Shown piece after piece: positions 28,931 to 35,964 of a stretch of DNA of 64,000 nucleotides. Source of the stretch: Cupriavidus pauculus (GTDB lineage: Bacteria > Pseudomonadota > Gammaproteobacteria > Burkholderiales > Burkholderiaceae). Numbering within the stretch: position 1 is the stretch's first letter; each line of letters begins with the position of its first letter. Location of the stretch: assembly GCF_003854935.1 (NCBI RefSeq), contig NZ_CP033969.1, positions 3,286,001-3,350,000 of the forward strand, written 5' to 3'. Made by a program: the position numbers and the translations under genes. The notes below the pieces were generated by a model. That model worked only from the letters and a program-made list of their open reading frames with translations, was not told the DNA's origin and did not search any database.

Positions 28931-29884
28931 ATGACCCAAAAGACCAACGACGGGGAATGGACAGCCGAAAAGGTGCCGATGGAAGCCGTGGAGGCGTTCA
29001 ACGAGCACTGGTGTTGCAATGCTGTTTACGACTGGCCGGAAAGCAGCATTGCGAAATGCAAAGCCGGGATCGCGGCAGCCGTCAACGCGATGGCCGACGA
29101 GACCGCATACCTGCTGGCCGGCAAGAATGGCGAACGGTTGCTGGAATCGGTTGCGCAGTTTCGAAGTGCCGCGAGTGCCGACAAGGCGCAGGACCAACGC
29201 GATATTGATGCGCGGGAGGCGTTGCAGCGCAAACACGGAACGCTGGCGACTGTTGAGGATGCGGCCGCCCATATCGAACGCAAAGCAGAAACTCATGCCA
29301 ACGATCTTGGCTACGGCGTTGGCGGAACTCTTTGCTTCGGTCGGCAAGAAGAGATGGACCACTACACGACGCTGACGGAGCTTGCAGAAGAGCTTCGAAT
29401 CCTCGCCCGCCCCGCCCAGGAAGCGTTGTCCTCCGCGATCTCATGGAGTGGCTTTAATCTCCACGGAAACGAAGCAAGCGTAAGGGAAGCGCGTCGTCTG
29501 ATCGATCGATCAGACCGGCTAGAACAGTTGGAGAAGGAAATCTCTGCCCGGAACGCCGCCCCGGAAGCGTTGGGCGCTGCGAAGGGGGTGGAATTGGTTG
29601 GTGCCCTCGAAGAAGCGCGCCGCGAACTTCACGCCTGTCAGGCGGTGATTCACCTCGCCGGTGGCTTCGACCCGGCTTACGTGAAAGGCGCGCAAGCCGC
29701 AATCCAACGGGCAGACGCCATCCTCGCCAAAGCAAAGGGAGAGCAATCTGGTTCGGTACATGAGCGTGACGCTGCGCGCTGGCGCATGCATGTCAGGATG
29801 ATGCTGCGAAAGCACGGCGCAATCGAGGTGCGCGAAACCATCGATGCAGTAGACCACGCTATTGCAGCCAAGGAGCAAGCATGA
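28931..29884 (+). CDS. Hypothetical phage protein, helical
   Basis: 317 residues from MTQKTNDGEW (GAGAAAGAC upstream). An upstream TTG at 28901 is in frame but has no ribosome site. Predicted largely alpha-helical with heptad-like stretches (RLEQLEKEISARN, GALEEARRELHACQAVI). The N-terminal AFNEHWCCNAVYDWP has paired cysteines. No family recognised. Coupled to the next gene by ATGA. Confidence 0.6.
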   Translation: MTQKTNDGEWTAEKVPMEAVEAFNEHWCCNAVYDWPESSIAKCKAGIAAAVNAMADETAYLLAGKNGERLLESVAQFRSAASADKAQDQRDIDAREALQRKHGTLATVEDAAAHIERKAETHANDLGYGVGGTLCFGRQEEMDHYTTLTELAEELRILARPAQEALSSAISWSGFNLHGNEASVREARRLIDRSDRLEQLEKEISARNAAPEALGAAKGVELVGALEEARRELHACQAVIHLAGGFDPAYVKGAQAAIQRADAILAKAKGEQSGSVHERDAARWRMHVRMMLRKHGAIEVRETIDAVDHAIAAKEQA

Positions 29885-30000
29885 TTTACGACCGTTGGGA
29901 TGTACTTCTTATATCGCTATTCATGTTTGGCCTTGGGCTGATCTTTGGCTATGCATGGGGCAACTTCAACGGGCGGTTCGACAAGGGAGAGCAATCATGA
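29881..30000 (+). CDS. 39-residue single-pass membrane protein
   Basis: Starts at an ATGA overlap with the previous gene. One transmembrane helix (LLISLFMFGLGLIFGYAWG) precedes a short polar tail. The stop overlaps the next start, so it belongs to a coupled string of small genes. Unknown function. Confidence 0.5.
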   Translation: MIYDRWDVLLISLFMFGLGLIFGYAWGNFNGRFDKGEQS

Positions 30001-30362
30001 CGAACCCCAACACCACCGCACGCCAAGCGGGGCTGACTGAGCTAATCCAGCAGCTTTACGGCGTCATCGCCGATGCGCGAAGCAAAGAACAAACGCTAGT
30101 CACCATCTCGGTCACGGACTTGGATGACGTGCTACTCGCCGCCCATTCTGCGGATGCCCGCAATGCGATCGACAAAGAAGTATGTGATGCATTCAATTCT
30201 GGATTCGCCGCCGGGGAAGCGGCTGGCATTCGTAAGGCCCGCAATGCGGAGGGGGTGGCGCTGACGGATGAGCAGATCGCCGAGAGAGAAGAAGTTCGTT
30301 ACTGGAAAGCCAACGAGCCTGCCCGCGCCGTGTTGGCGAAATGGAGGGCGGGAAATGAGTGA
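29997..30362 (+). CDS. Hypothetical phage protein
   Basis: 121 residues from MTNPNTTARQAGLTEL, ATGA-coupled on its left. The pattern NSGFAAGEAAGIRKARNAEG and the terminal ARAVLAKWRAGNE resemble unassigned small proteins of other temperate phages. Ends inside the start of the next gene. Confidence 0.55.
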   Translation: MTNPNTTARQAGLTELIQQLYGVIADARSKEQTLVTISVTDLDDVLLAAHSADARNAIDKEVCDAFNSGFAAGEAAGIRKARNAEGVALTDEQIAEREEVRYWKANEPARAVLAKWRAGNE

Positions 30363-30534
30363 GAAGCTACAACACGCGATGCGTGAAGGATTCGAAGCGC
30401 AACGGCGTTCTGGCGTGAACGTAGATTGGTTCACGTGGCAAATTGCGTGGCACGACGCCCGCGAACTGGAGCGCGCCAGCCAGCCTGGTGGCGGGAGGCT
30501 GTTCCGGCGGACGGGTACGCAATCGTGCCGTTAG
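30355..30534 (+). CDS. Hypothetical protein, possible front part of a split gene
   Basis: 59 residues from MSEKLQHAMREGFEAQRRSG, a normal start overlapping the previous stop. The last 15 residues (GGGRLFRRTGTQSCR) look like out-of-frame reading. The overlapping frame continues in the style expected of this protein type (see next entry), so a frameshift near 30480-30500 is likely. Confidence 0.5.
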   Translation: MSEKLQHAMREGFEAQRRSGVNVDWFTWQIAWHDARELERASQPGGGRLFRRTGTQSCR

Positions 30535-30716
30535 TGCCTACAACAGCGATGATCGAGGCGTGGAATAACAGTGGTGCCGACGACTTCAAGATTAAGGACC
30601 CGAACTATTCAGAGTTCACCGACGAAGAATGGGGCGTCTGGAAAGCGACGAACGCAACCAAAGACTGGCAAGCAATGATCCGCGCTTCGCTGGACGGGCG
30701 GAGGGAGGAAGGGTAA
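30426..30716 (+). pseudogene. Hypothetical protein, possible rear part of a split gene
   Basis: Open frame whose credible part begins around REAVPADGYAIVPLVPTTAMIEAW (written in two parts: REAVPADGYAIV, PLVPTTAMIEAW). This resembles the common phage pattern GYxLVPVEPTxEMIxA, usually internal to a longer protein that begins like the preceding gene. No good ribosome site precedes it apart from a GTG at 30525. Either a single-base frameshift or recoding joins it to the preceding gene. Confidence 0.45.
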
Positions 30717-30721
30717 CAACC

Positions 30722-31117
30722 ATGGCGAAATACACTAAACAATTGGCAGCGGCAGCAAAAGCTGTTGGTGCGGAAATGACTGACTATTCCGACCGTACAC
30801 CAGATCATTGGAAGATCGAAAAAGAACCTAACTGGTGGGTGGAGTGGGACCCTTTGGCGAGTGATGGTGACGCTATGAGGATAGCGGTTAAGTTGGGACT
30901 CAATGTCCATGTGGATATCGCCCGCGGATACACATCGGTTTCCTACTCTGATGGCGTATGGCACGCATTGTCGTCAATTGAGCACGGCGGGGATGCATGC
31001 AGTGCCACCCGTCATGCCATCGTGACAGTCGCAGAGGCAATCGGGGAGAAGATGAATATCGATGCAGCTATTGCCAATTGGAATAGCCGATATGGAGCTG
31101 GCGGGGGACAACCGTGA
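30722..31117 (+). CDS. Hypothetical phage protein
   Basis: 131 residues from MAKYTKQLAAAAKAVG, with GGAGGGAGGAAGGG upstream. It carries two repeated tryptophan-rich patches (WKIEKEPNWWVEWDP). An acidic, soluble protein of unknown role. Base composition is less GC-rich than its neighbours. The stop overlaps the next gene's GTG start. Confidence 0.55.
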   Translation: MAKYTKQLAAAAKAVGAEMTDYSDRTPDHWKIEKEPNWWVEWDPLASDGDAMRIAVKLGLNVHVDIARGYTSVSYSDGVWHALSSIEHGGDACSATRHAIVTVAEAIGEKMNIDAAIANWNSRYGAGGGQP

Positions 31118-31473
31118 ACAAGGAATTTGAGAAGTGGTTCCGAGCAGAGGTAGTCGCTGAGCGCTTGTACCCGGCCGATGAGGAAGGGGCTCGCGCCGCA
31201 TGGCAAGAATCGCGCAAGCAGGCTGGGTGGCAGCCGATTGCGACGGCGCCCGATGGGCAGCTTGTCGTTGTGCTCTGGCTGGACAAGGGCGACATAGAGC
31301 ATCCGGAACGTCATGCCTTCGATTTCAAGGACGAAGGCATTTGGCGCCAGCACTCGGAGGACTACGAGCACTACCTCTGTGTAGGCGGTTCCATGGGACC
31401 GGGCCCGAGCGAGCAGGCGCCATACACCAACTGGATGCCCCTACCGCAACCACCGGCCATGCAGAAAGACTGA
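31114..31473 (+). CDS. DUF551-domain protein
   Basis: 119 residues from a GTG. GWQPIATAPDGQLVVVLWL and the end YTNWMPLPQPP match DUF551, a small domain common in phage accessory proteins. The N-terminal 35 residues are charged helix. Function of the domain is unknown. Confidence 0.7.
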   Translation: MNKEFEKWFRAEVVAERLYPADEEGARAAWQESRKQAGWQPIATAPDGQLVVVLWLDKGDIEHPERHAFDFKDEGIWRQHSEDYEHYLCVGGSMGPGPSEQAPYTNWMPLPQPPAMQKD

Positions 31474-31491
31474 TGCAAGCAGCCGCCTGCG

Positions 31492-31677
31492 TCAGTTACC
31501 GGTCTGCTGCAGCAAGAGTCCACCTCGCCGGCGGCCGTTTCTGTCCCGCGCGCTAACGTTGATCAGCTTGTTGCGCCGACCGCAATGCGGGCAGATGAAG
31601 TAGATGCCGAAGTCGTCGATGCCAGGCTCCACGGCGTCGGCGGAGATTTCGGCGCGGCATCGGATGCAGATCCACAT
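31492..31677 (-). CDS. Small zinc-ribbon protein on the minus strand
   Basis: 61 residues from MWICIRCRAEI at 31677. Two Cys pairs, C-I-R-C and C-P-H-C, about 30 residues apart, form a zinc ribbon; the tail is basic (RDRNGRRRGG). It is opposite to its neighbours. The Cys spacing is convincing; expression is unproven. Confidence 0.5.
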   Translation of the reverse strand: MWICIRCRAEISADAVEPGIDDFGIYFICPHCGRRNKLINVSARDRNGRRRGGLLLQQTGN

Positions 31678-31758
31678 GGCCGCCTCCCCCCTGAAGGTGC
31701 GGACCTCTACGATAGGCAAACTGGGCGGGCCATTCAAGCCGCGCCTCCGTTTAGTCCA

Positions 31759-31804
31759 AATTATTCAAAACCAATAATTCAGGTGCGGGCAGCCGCCGTA
31801 TACT
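31759..31804 (+). promoter_or_regulatory. Inverted repeat and promoter before the HD-hydrolase gene
   Basis: AATTATT (31759-31765), spacer CAAAACC, AATAATT (31773-31779) is a perfect 7-bp dyad. TATACT at 31799-31804 is a good -10. The dyad covers the -35 zone, so a repressor or activator site is likely. The gene starts at 31847 after GGAGGAAGC. Confidence 0.55.
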
Positions 31805-31846
31805 GCTCGCAAGCACGAGACTCGCAGAATCAGGTACGGAGGAAGC

Positions 31847-32353
31847 ATGAGCATTGCCTACAACGCCATGATGTTCGCCCGCCAAGTCCACAAGGACCAG
31901 CGGCGGAAATACACAAACAACCCCTATTTGGACCATCTTGCCGAGGTAGCGGGGATTGTGAGCTCGGTTGCCTTCTCAAGCTATGGGGATCGCGCAGAGG
32001 AAATGGTGGCCACCGCTTGGCTCCATGACTGCGTAGAAGACCAGTCCGTAACGCCCGATCATTTGACCGAGGCTTTCGGTGAGTTCGTTTCGCGTGGAGT
32101 CATGTTCTTGTCCGACCTCGAACAGGGTAACCGGGCCGAAAGGAAAGCCGCTTCCAGGGCTCGCCTGGCCGCTGCGCCAGGCTGGGTCCAAACGGTCAAG
32201 TGTGCCGACCTGATCAGCAATACATCGAGCATCGTCATGCACGACCCGGAGTTTGCCAAGCTCTACCTCGAGGAGAAACGGCCGCTTCTGGACGTGCTGA
32301 CGCAGGCGGACCCGCGTCTGGTCGCAATCGCGCGGGCCCAGGCTTGCGCCTAG
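31847..32353 (+). CDS. HD-domain phosphohydrolase of the MESH1/SpoT-hydrolase type
   Basis: 168 residues, about the size of a stand-alone MESH1 domain. Metal and active-site motifs follow the RelA/SpoT hydrolase order: FARQVHKDQRRK, YLDH (His30), TAWLHDCVED (His60-Asp61 and Glu64-Asp65) and VKCADLISN (Asp121). There is no synthetase, TGS or ACT domain. MESH1-type enzymes remove the 3'-diphosphate from (p)ppGpp. The phage could use it to lower the host alarmone, but substrate is inferred. It has its own promoter. Confidence 0.75.
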   Translation: MSIAYNAMMFARQVHKDQRRKYTNNPYLDHLAEVAGIVSSVAFSSYGDRAEEMVATAWLHDCVEDQSVTPDHLTEAFGEFVSRGVMFLSDLEQGNRAERKAASRARLAAAPGWVQTVKCADLISNTSSIVMHDPEFAKLYLEEKRPLLDVLTQADPRLVAIARAQACA

Positions 32354-32622
32354 TGTTCGCCTTCTAGGGAATCGTCGGCATTGAAGAAGCTGACCACCGG
32401 CACTGCGCGCAACTGAGGCCGGGCCGCCCTCTCCTCCTGCGCGATCTCCAGCTCGTTGCTGAGGTTCTGCGTTAGGGCGGCTCCCACCTGGCAAAGCCGC
32501 TCGACCTCTTGGTCGTCCACCCCCAGCGCTTGCAAGGCGCTGAAGATGCCAGCGACACCCTCTGCGATTTTCCTTGCCCCTTCCAAGCCGGCCGGCACCG
32601 GCGGCGTGCTTCTTTCGTTCAT
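32350..32622 (-). CDS. Hypothetical protein under a LexA box
   Basis: 90 residues from MNERSTPPVPAGLEG; a GTG at 32631 with GAGGGG just upstream is an alternative. A soluble helical protein (IAEGVAGIFSALQALGVDDQEVERL), family unknown. It is transcribed leftward from a region containing a perfect SOS box at 32716-32731. It overlaps the convergent HD gene by 4 bp. Confidence 0.6.
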   Translation of the reverse strand: MNERSTPPVPAGLEGARKIAEGVAGIFSALQALGVDDQEVERLCQVGAALTQNLSNELEIAQEERAARPQLRAVPVVSFFNADDSLEGEH

Positions 32623-32715
32623 TGCGTTCACGTACCCCTCACTTTTTTGGATTGACCATCCCTGCCTGACCGACCGGGGGACCCGCGCAAGTCCCACCGA
32701 ACCCCTGTACAACTA

Positions 32716-32731
32716 CTGTATATTCATACAG
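32716..32731 (-). promoter_or_regulatory. LexA (SOS) box
   Basis: CTGTATATTCATACAG fits CTGT-N8-ACAG exactly, with AT-rich centre, and overlaps a TATACT -10 on the minus strand. It would repress the leftward gene until DNA damage. Confidence 0.75.
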
Positions 32732-32791
32732 TATATAGCCAGTGTGAGTGCTGTTGCCACAACCTGCCAATTGGGTTTTTCAATGTGCTTC

Positions 32792-32820
32792 TTGACACCC
32801 ATTGAGCGGCATACATTAAA
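32792..32820 (+). promoter_or_regulatory. Putative promoter for the 32835 gene
   Basis: Perfect -35 TTGACA at 32792-32797 and, 17 bp on, ATTAAA at about 32815-32820 as a weak -10. GAGGGCGAG then precedes the ATG at 32835. Confidence 0.45.
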
Positions 32821-32834
32821 GACATGAGGGCGAG

Positions 32835-33041
32835 ATGAACGACCGGTGCGGAGAGCCATTGCTGGCTCGCCGGACAGTGATCGACGCGGCCAGGCGCCTA
32901 CTAGCTGCGCTGGATAACTTGACGGCCGGAACGGAGGCTGCTGGCTTCCACGGCTGGGAGAACGGGTACGGCGAACCAGCCGGTGAGGCCGTCGAGGAAG
33001 CGAGACGGGAACTGGAGGTGTTGCTAGATGCCTCGGCTTAA
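32835..33041 (+). CDS. Hypothetical phage protein
   Basis: 68 residues, acidic and mostly helical (RRTVIDAARRLLAALDNL, AVEEARRELEVLLDAS). Start supported by GAGGGCGAG. The next gene begins 14 bp inside its 3' end. No family recognised. Confidence 0.55.
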   Translation: MNDRCGEPLLARRTVIDAARRLLAALDNLTAGTEAAGFHGWENGYGEPAGEAVEEARRELEVLLDASA

Positions 33042-33420
33042 AGCCCTGCCCCGCCCACCCGCGCCGCCGGGCGGCCTGCCCAGCAATCCAATCGAGCCGG
33101 CTTACGACCGCTATTACGTCCTGGACGAAGCGGGCGCGCCGCGGCGTTGCTACGACTACACCGAGCACGCCATGTGGATGACTTGCGATGGCAAAGCCTG
33201 GCAGATTAAGGACTTGCTGCCGGAATACGCGGTCGAGGTCTGGACCTACTTCTCCGGCTGGGCGAGCCTACGAGACGACAAGCCGCCCATGTTCCGGACC
33301 ACCGTCAACGGCGGCATGAGCAAGTCCTTCGAGTCTGAGACGTGGGAAGAGGCTGAGGACAAGCACCGCAGGGTGCTAGAGAAGATTCGGCGGACCCTGC
33401 CTGCCAAGGACGGGTCGTAG
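33028..33420 (+). CDS. Hypothetical phage protein
   Basis: 130 residues. A proline-rich start (LPRPPAPPGGLP) is followed by a compact aromatic domain (YYVLDEAGAPRRCYDYTEH, WTYFSGWASL). Start overlaps the previous gene. Function unknown. Confidence 0.5.
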   Translation: MPRLKALPRPPAPPGGLPSNPIEPAYDRYYVLDEAGAPRRCYDYTEHAMWMTCDGKAWQIKDLLPEYAVEVWTYFSGWASLRDDKPPMFRTTVNGGMSKSFESETWEEAEDKHRRVLEKIRRTLPAKDGS

Positions 33421-33623
33421 CTGCATGCAAAAAAGCGAGGCCGGCGGGGCCGCCAGCCCCGAACTACTACGGAACGGGTTCACTGGAAAAGCAAGTGAAT
33501 CCGGTATTACGTCACAACACGATTTAACTTTAGAGCGTGGCGCCCCCCCGGCGTAGGGACGACAACATCACACGACCGGGGCACACTAAAGGTTCGCGAT
33601 TGACCCCGCGATTTTCCATGTCG
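33421..33623. other. Noncoding stretch before the ligase module
   Basis: Contains a GC-rich hairpin-prone segment near 33436-33460 and AT-richer sequence near 33515-33535, but no gene I can support. With the following terminator it isolates the DUF2188/ligase pair from the upstream genes. Confidence 0.4.
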
Positions 33624-33654
33624 CCACGCGGAACATCCCTGCGTGGTTTTTTTT
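33624..33654 (+). terminator. Rho-independent terminator
   Basis: CCACGC and GCGTGG form a 6-bp stem around GGAACATCCCT, followed by eight T. It ends rightward transcription before the DUF2188 gene. Confidence 0.75.
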
Positions 33655-33746
33655 GCCCGCGTCCCTTAGGTGGATGTCAGACGCCTACCGATAGTGGCGA
33701 TGCGTGGACCGCGCGCAGACTGTCTTCATAACTCTAGGAGACAGCC

Positions 33747-33965
33747 ATGGCAGCAGATATCCATGTGGTACCGGCCGGGAACGAATGGGCCGTCGAGACG
33801 GCCGGCGGCGGCGACCGAACAATGTTCTTCACGCAGGAGGAAGCGATTGCCGCCGGCACCGAGCGCGCCAAGCGCGACAAGGTCGAGCTGCTGATTCACG
33901 GCCTCGACGGCCAGATCCGCGCTCGGAACTCCTTCGGCCATGACCCCCGCGACGTCAAGGGCTAA
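33747..33965 (+). CDS. DUF2188-domain protein
   Basis: 72 residues matching DUF2188: HVVPAGNEWAVETAGG, FFTQEEAIAAGTERAKR and ELLIHGLDGQIRARNSFGHDP. Preceded by TAGGAGACAGCC. It ends 5 bp before the ligase gene. DUF2188 proteins are small and of unknown role; pairing with the ligase suggests linked use. Confidence 0.8.
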   Translation: MAADIHVVPAGNEWAVETAGGGDRTMFFTQEEAIAAGTERAKRDKVELLIHGLDGQIRARNSFGHDPRDVKG

Positions 33966-33970
33966 GCGCC

Positions 33971-34600
33971 ATGCCCCGAGGCGACGGCGCCCCGACACTG
34001 GACCAGCTCTGCCCCATGCTGCTTACAGAGCGAAAAACCATTCCGCGCGAGGGCGACTGGCTCTACGAGATCAAGTACGACGGCTACCGCGTCTTGGCCA
34101 GTACCGGATCCACGGCCCGGCTGAAGAGCCGCGGCGGGATTGACGCGACTGCCTGGTTCCCGGAGGTGGCCGCCGCAGTCGCGGACATGCCGAGTGGCAG
34201 CGTGCTGGATGGAGAGGTATGCGTGTTGGACGACCTGGGTCGGAGCAATTTCGACCGCCTGCACGCGCGTGCGCGGCGCAAGGGTTGGTACGAAGGCGCG
34301 GACCTGGTCGTCTATTGCGTGTTCGACGTTCTGGTCGCCATGGGTAGGGACTTCCGGCCCGTAGCGTTGGAGAAGCGCAAGGCAATGCTGGCCAAGCTGC
34401 TGCGCTCGCACGGCGGCCAGGTGCTCCATGTCACGGGCGTCGACGACGGCGACTGGCTGTATCGCTCCGCCCTAGAGCTGAAGCTGGAGGGCGTGGTCGG
34501 GAAGCGGCTCGGCTCGCCCTATCAGAACGGGGTACGCTCGGCGGACTGGATCAAGGTGAAGCGCCCCGGCGCGGTGCCGCCTGAACGCTTCAAGCGATGA
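33971..34600 (+). CDS. Minimal ATP-dependent DNA ligase (adenylation domain only)
   Basis: 209 residues. The nucleotidyltransferase motifs are in order: I, YEIKYDGYR with the lysine to be adenylated at residue 35; III, LDGEVCVLD; IIIa, VVYCVFDVL; IV, EGVVGKRLG; V, WIKVKRPG. There is no OB-fold, polymerase or nuclease domain after motif V, so it is shorter than LigD or typical phage ligases. It resembles the core of LigD-type ligases and could seal nicks or serve repair of phage DNA. Activity without the OB domain would probably be weak or need a partner. Confidence 0.85.
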   Translation: MPRGDGAPTLDQLCPMLLTERKTIPREGDWLYEIKYDGYRVLASTGSTARLKSRGGIDATAWFPEVAAAVADMPSGSVLDGEVCVLDDLGRSNFDRLHARARRKGWYEGADLVVYCVFDVLVAMGRDFRPVALEKRKAMLAKLLRSHGGQVLHVTGVDDGDWLYRSALELKLEGVVGKRLGSPYQNGVRSADWIKVKRPGAVPPERFKR

Positions 34601-34668
34601 CCTTCCACAACGGATCGTCCCCGCCCGGAGAGCCCGTAGCGCTTCCGCATACCTTTCCTATATTTTAA

Positions 34669-34713
34669 TTTTACGTTTTCTTATGTTGTCCTATACTTCT
34701 TTACCCGGACAAC
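34669..34713 (+). promoter_or_regulatory. Promoter with embedded dyad before the Xre-type gene
   Basis: -35 TTTACG (34670 region), 16-17 bp, -10 TATACT (34692-34697). GTTGTCC (34685-34691) and GGACAAC (34707-34713) form a perfect dyad straddling the -10, typical of autoregulation by the downstream DNA-binding protein. Confidence 0.6.
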
Positions 34714-34723
34714 ACGAAACACG

Positions 34724-35062
34724 ATGTACACACCGCCAAACATTCAGATCATCCACGACGCACAAGGCAAGCCGGCCTTCGTGGTGATCCCATACGCCGA
34801 CTATGTCTCCGAAAGCGGCGCTGACCGTGACTGGGTTCCCAATGAGGTTGCCCACCGTCTCCTGGTGGAGGGCCTTAGCCCGGCCCGCGCCTGGCGCGAG
34901 CATCTGAACTTGACCCAGAAAGAAGTTGCCAACCGCATGGGCATTTCCCAGCCTGGCTACGCCGAGATGGAGAACGGCAACGGCAAGATGCGCAAGGCGA
35001 CGCGGGTGAAGGTAGCCTCTGCGCTCGGCATCACGCCTGGCCAGCTAAACGTTATCGCCTGA
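34724..35062 (+). CDS. Xre-family regulator with antitoxin-like N-terminus
   Basis: 112 residues. Residues 1-35 (IQIIHDAQGKPAFVVIPYADY) resemble the N-terminus of antitoxins of the Phd/RelB style; residues 65-112 are a Xre helix-turn-helix (LTQKEVANRMGISQPGYAEME). No toxin gene adjoins. Probably represses its own promoter through the dyad at 34685-34713. Either an orphan antitoxin or a phage regulator. Confidence 0.7.
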   Translation: MYTPPNIQIIHDAQGKPAFVVIPYADYVSESGADRDWVPNEVAHRLLVEGLSPARAWREHLNLTQKEVANRMGISQPGYAEMENGNGKMRKATRVKVASALGITPGQLNVIA

Positions 35063-35137
35063 ATCGCCCCAAACACGTTCCCTTTGAAGCCGGCCATGCG
35101 CCGAACGATATGCCCATCTGGAAGTGCCCAAATCATC

Positions 35138-35371
35138 ATGTTGATCACGCTCCATCGCAGCGGACATCGGGCGCTTTTTGTCCGCGTTGGTACCGATTTG
35201 GCGACGCTCCCCTCTCACGTCATCGAGTGGTTAGGGCCCATCGAAACATCGGCAGACTCTCGACTAGACGTCGACACCCCCATGCTGGGTCTGATGCCGT
35301 CCGCCGTCATGAACGATATTGAGGCCCACGGGTATTGCGCGTTAGACGCCCCTAGCGGGGCGCCAGCGTAG
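35138..35371 (+). CDS. Hypothetical phage protein
   Basis: About 77 residues from the ATG at 35138; the frame is open back to 35084. Content (ALFVRVGTDLATLPSHVIEWLG) is plausible protein with no recognised family. Supported only by codon use and position. Confidence 0.35.
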   Translation: MLITLHRSGHRALFVRVGTDLATLPSHVIEWLGPIETSADSRLDVDTPMLGLMPSAVMNDIEAHGYCALDAPSGAPA

Positions 35372-35606
35372 GACAGTTCCGGGAACTGGAACTTACATTC
35401 AGCCACGACCCATCCGGGCCGCGGTTTTTGTACCCCGAGCGATTTAAGCGGTAGTTATCACCCTTTTGGGCGATGCGCCAGGCCGCTTTCCCGTGACATC
35501 CTCGGCACCGCCGGGAAAACCGGCGATTACTTCCTAAATCGATTGAGCCAAGGCTATGGCGGCCGTGGCGTTTTTTTGTCCAGAACGATGCGTTACAATC
35601 CGCGCC

Positions 35607-35753
35607 ATGAAAAAGCACTGGAAGACCATCCTCATCTGCGCCGCCCTCGCGGCCATCTCCATTTGGTCGCTGCTAGCCGCCGAAGAAGAGGATTGTGACC
35701 GCGTGCCTCGCTCTAACCCCGCCCTAACCTTCATTCCGGAAGTTTGCCGCTAG
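35607..35753 (+). CDS. Small exported or membrane-anchored protein
   Basis: 48 residues: MKKHWK, a hydrophobic stretch (ILICAALAAISIWSLLAA), then an acidic tail with two cysteines. TACAAT at 35594-35599 places the expected transcript start at the ATG itself, so it may be leaderless. The -35 is weak. Function unknown. Confidence 0.5.
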   Translation: MKKHWKTILICAALAAISIWSLLAAEEEDCDRVPRSNPALTFIPEVCR

Positions 35754-35912
35754 GCCGACCACCGCGCAAAGCAGCATTTACGGCGAAACGGGGCGGTATG
35801 GTATGTCTGCCTCACATTAGCCAGAATGCCAAATCTGTTCCGCATAGCAAAATCCCCACAAAGGTAGGGAACGAGTTGCCGCAGTTGGTTGTATATTCGA
35901 GGGTCCGCCGTT

Positions 35913-35936
35913 CCTTGTCTCGATACATTGACAAGG
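35913..35936. promoter_or_regulatory. Inverted repeat upstream of the Wzz-like gene
   Basis: CCTTGTC, ten bases, GACAAGG: a perfect 7-bp dyad ending 28 bp before the ATG. The TTGTC half-site also occurs in the dyad before the Xre-type gene, though with different spacing. Confidence 0.5.
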
Positions 35937-35964
35937 TGAATCTTCACGGACCCAGCCGAGAGAT

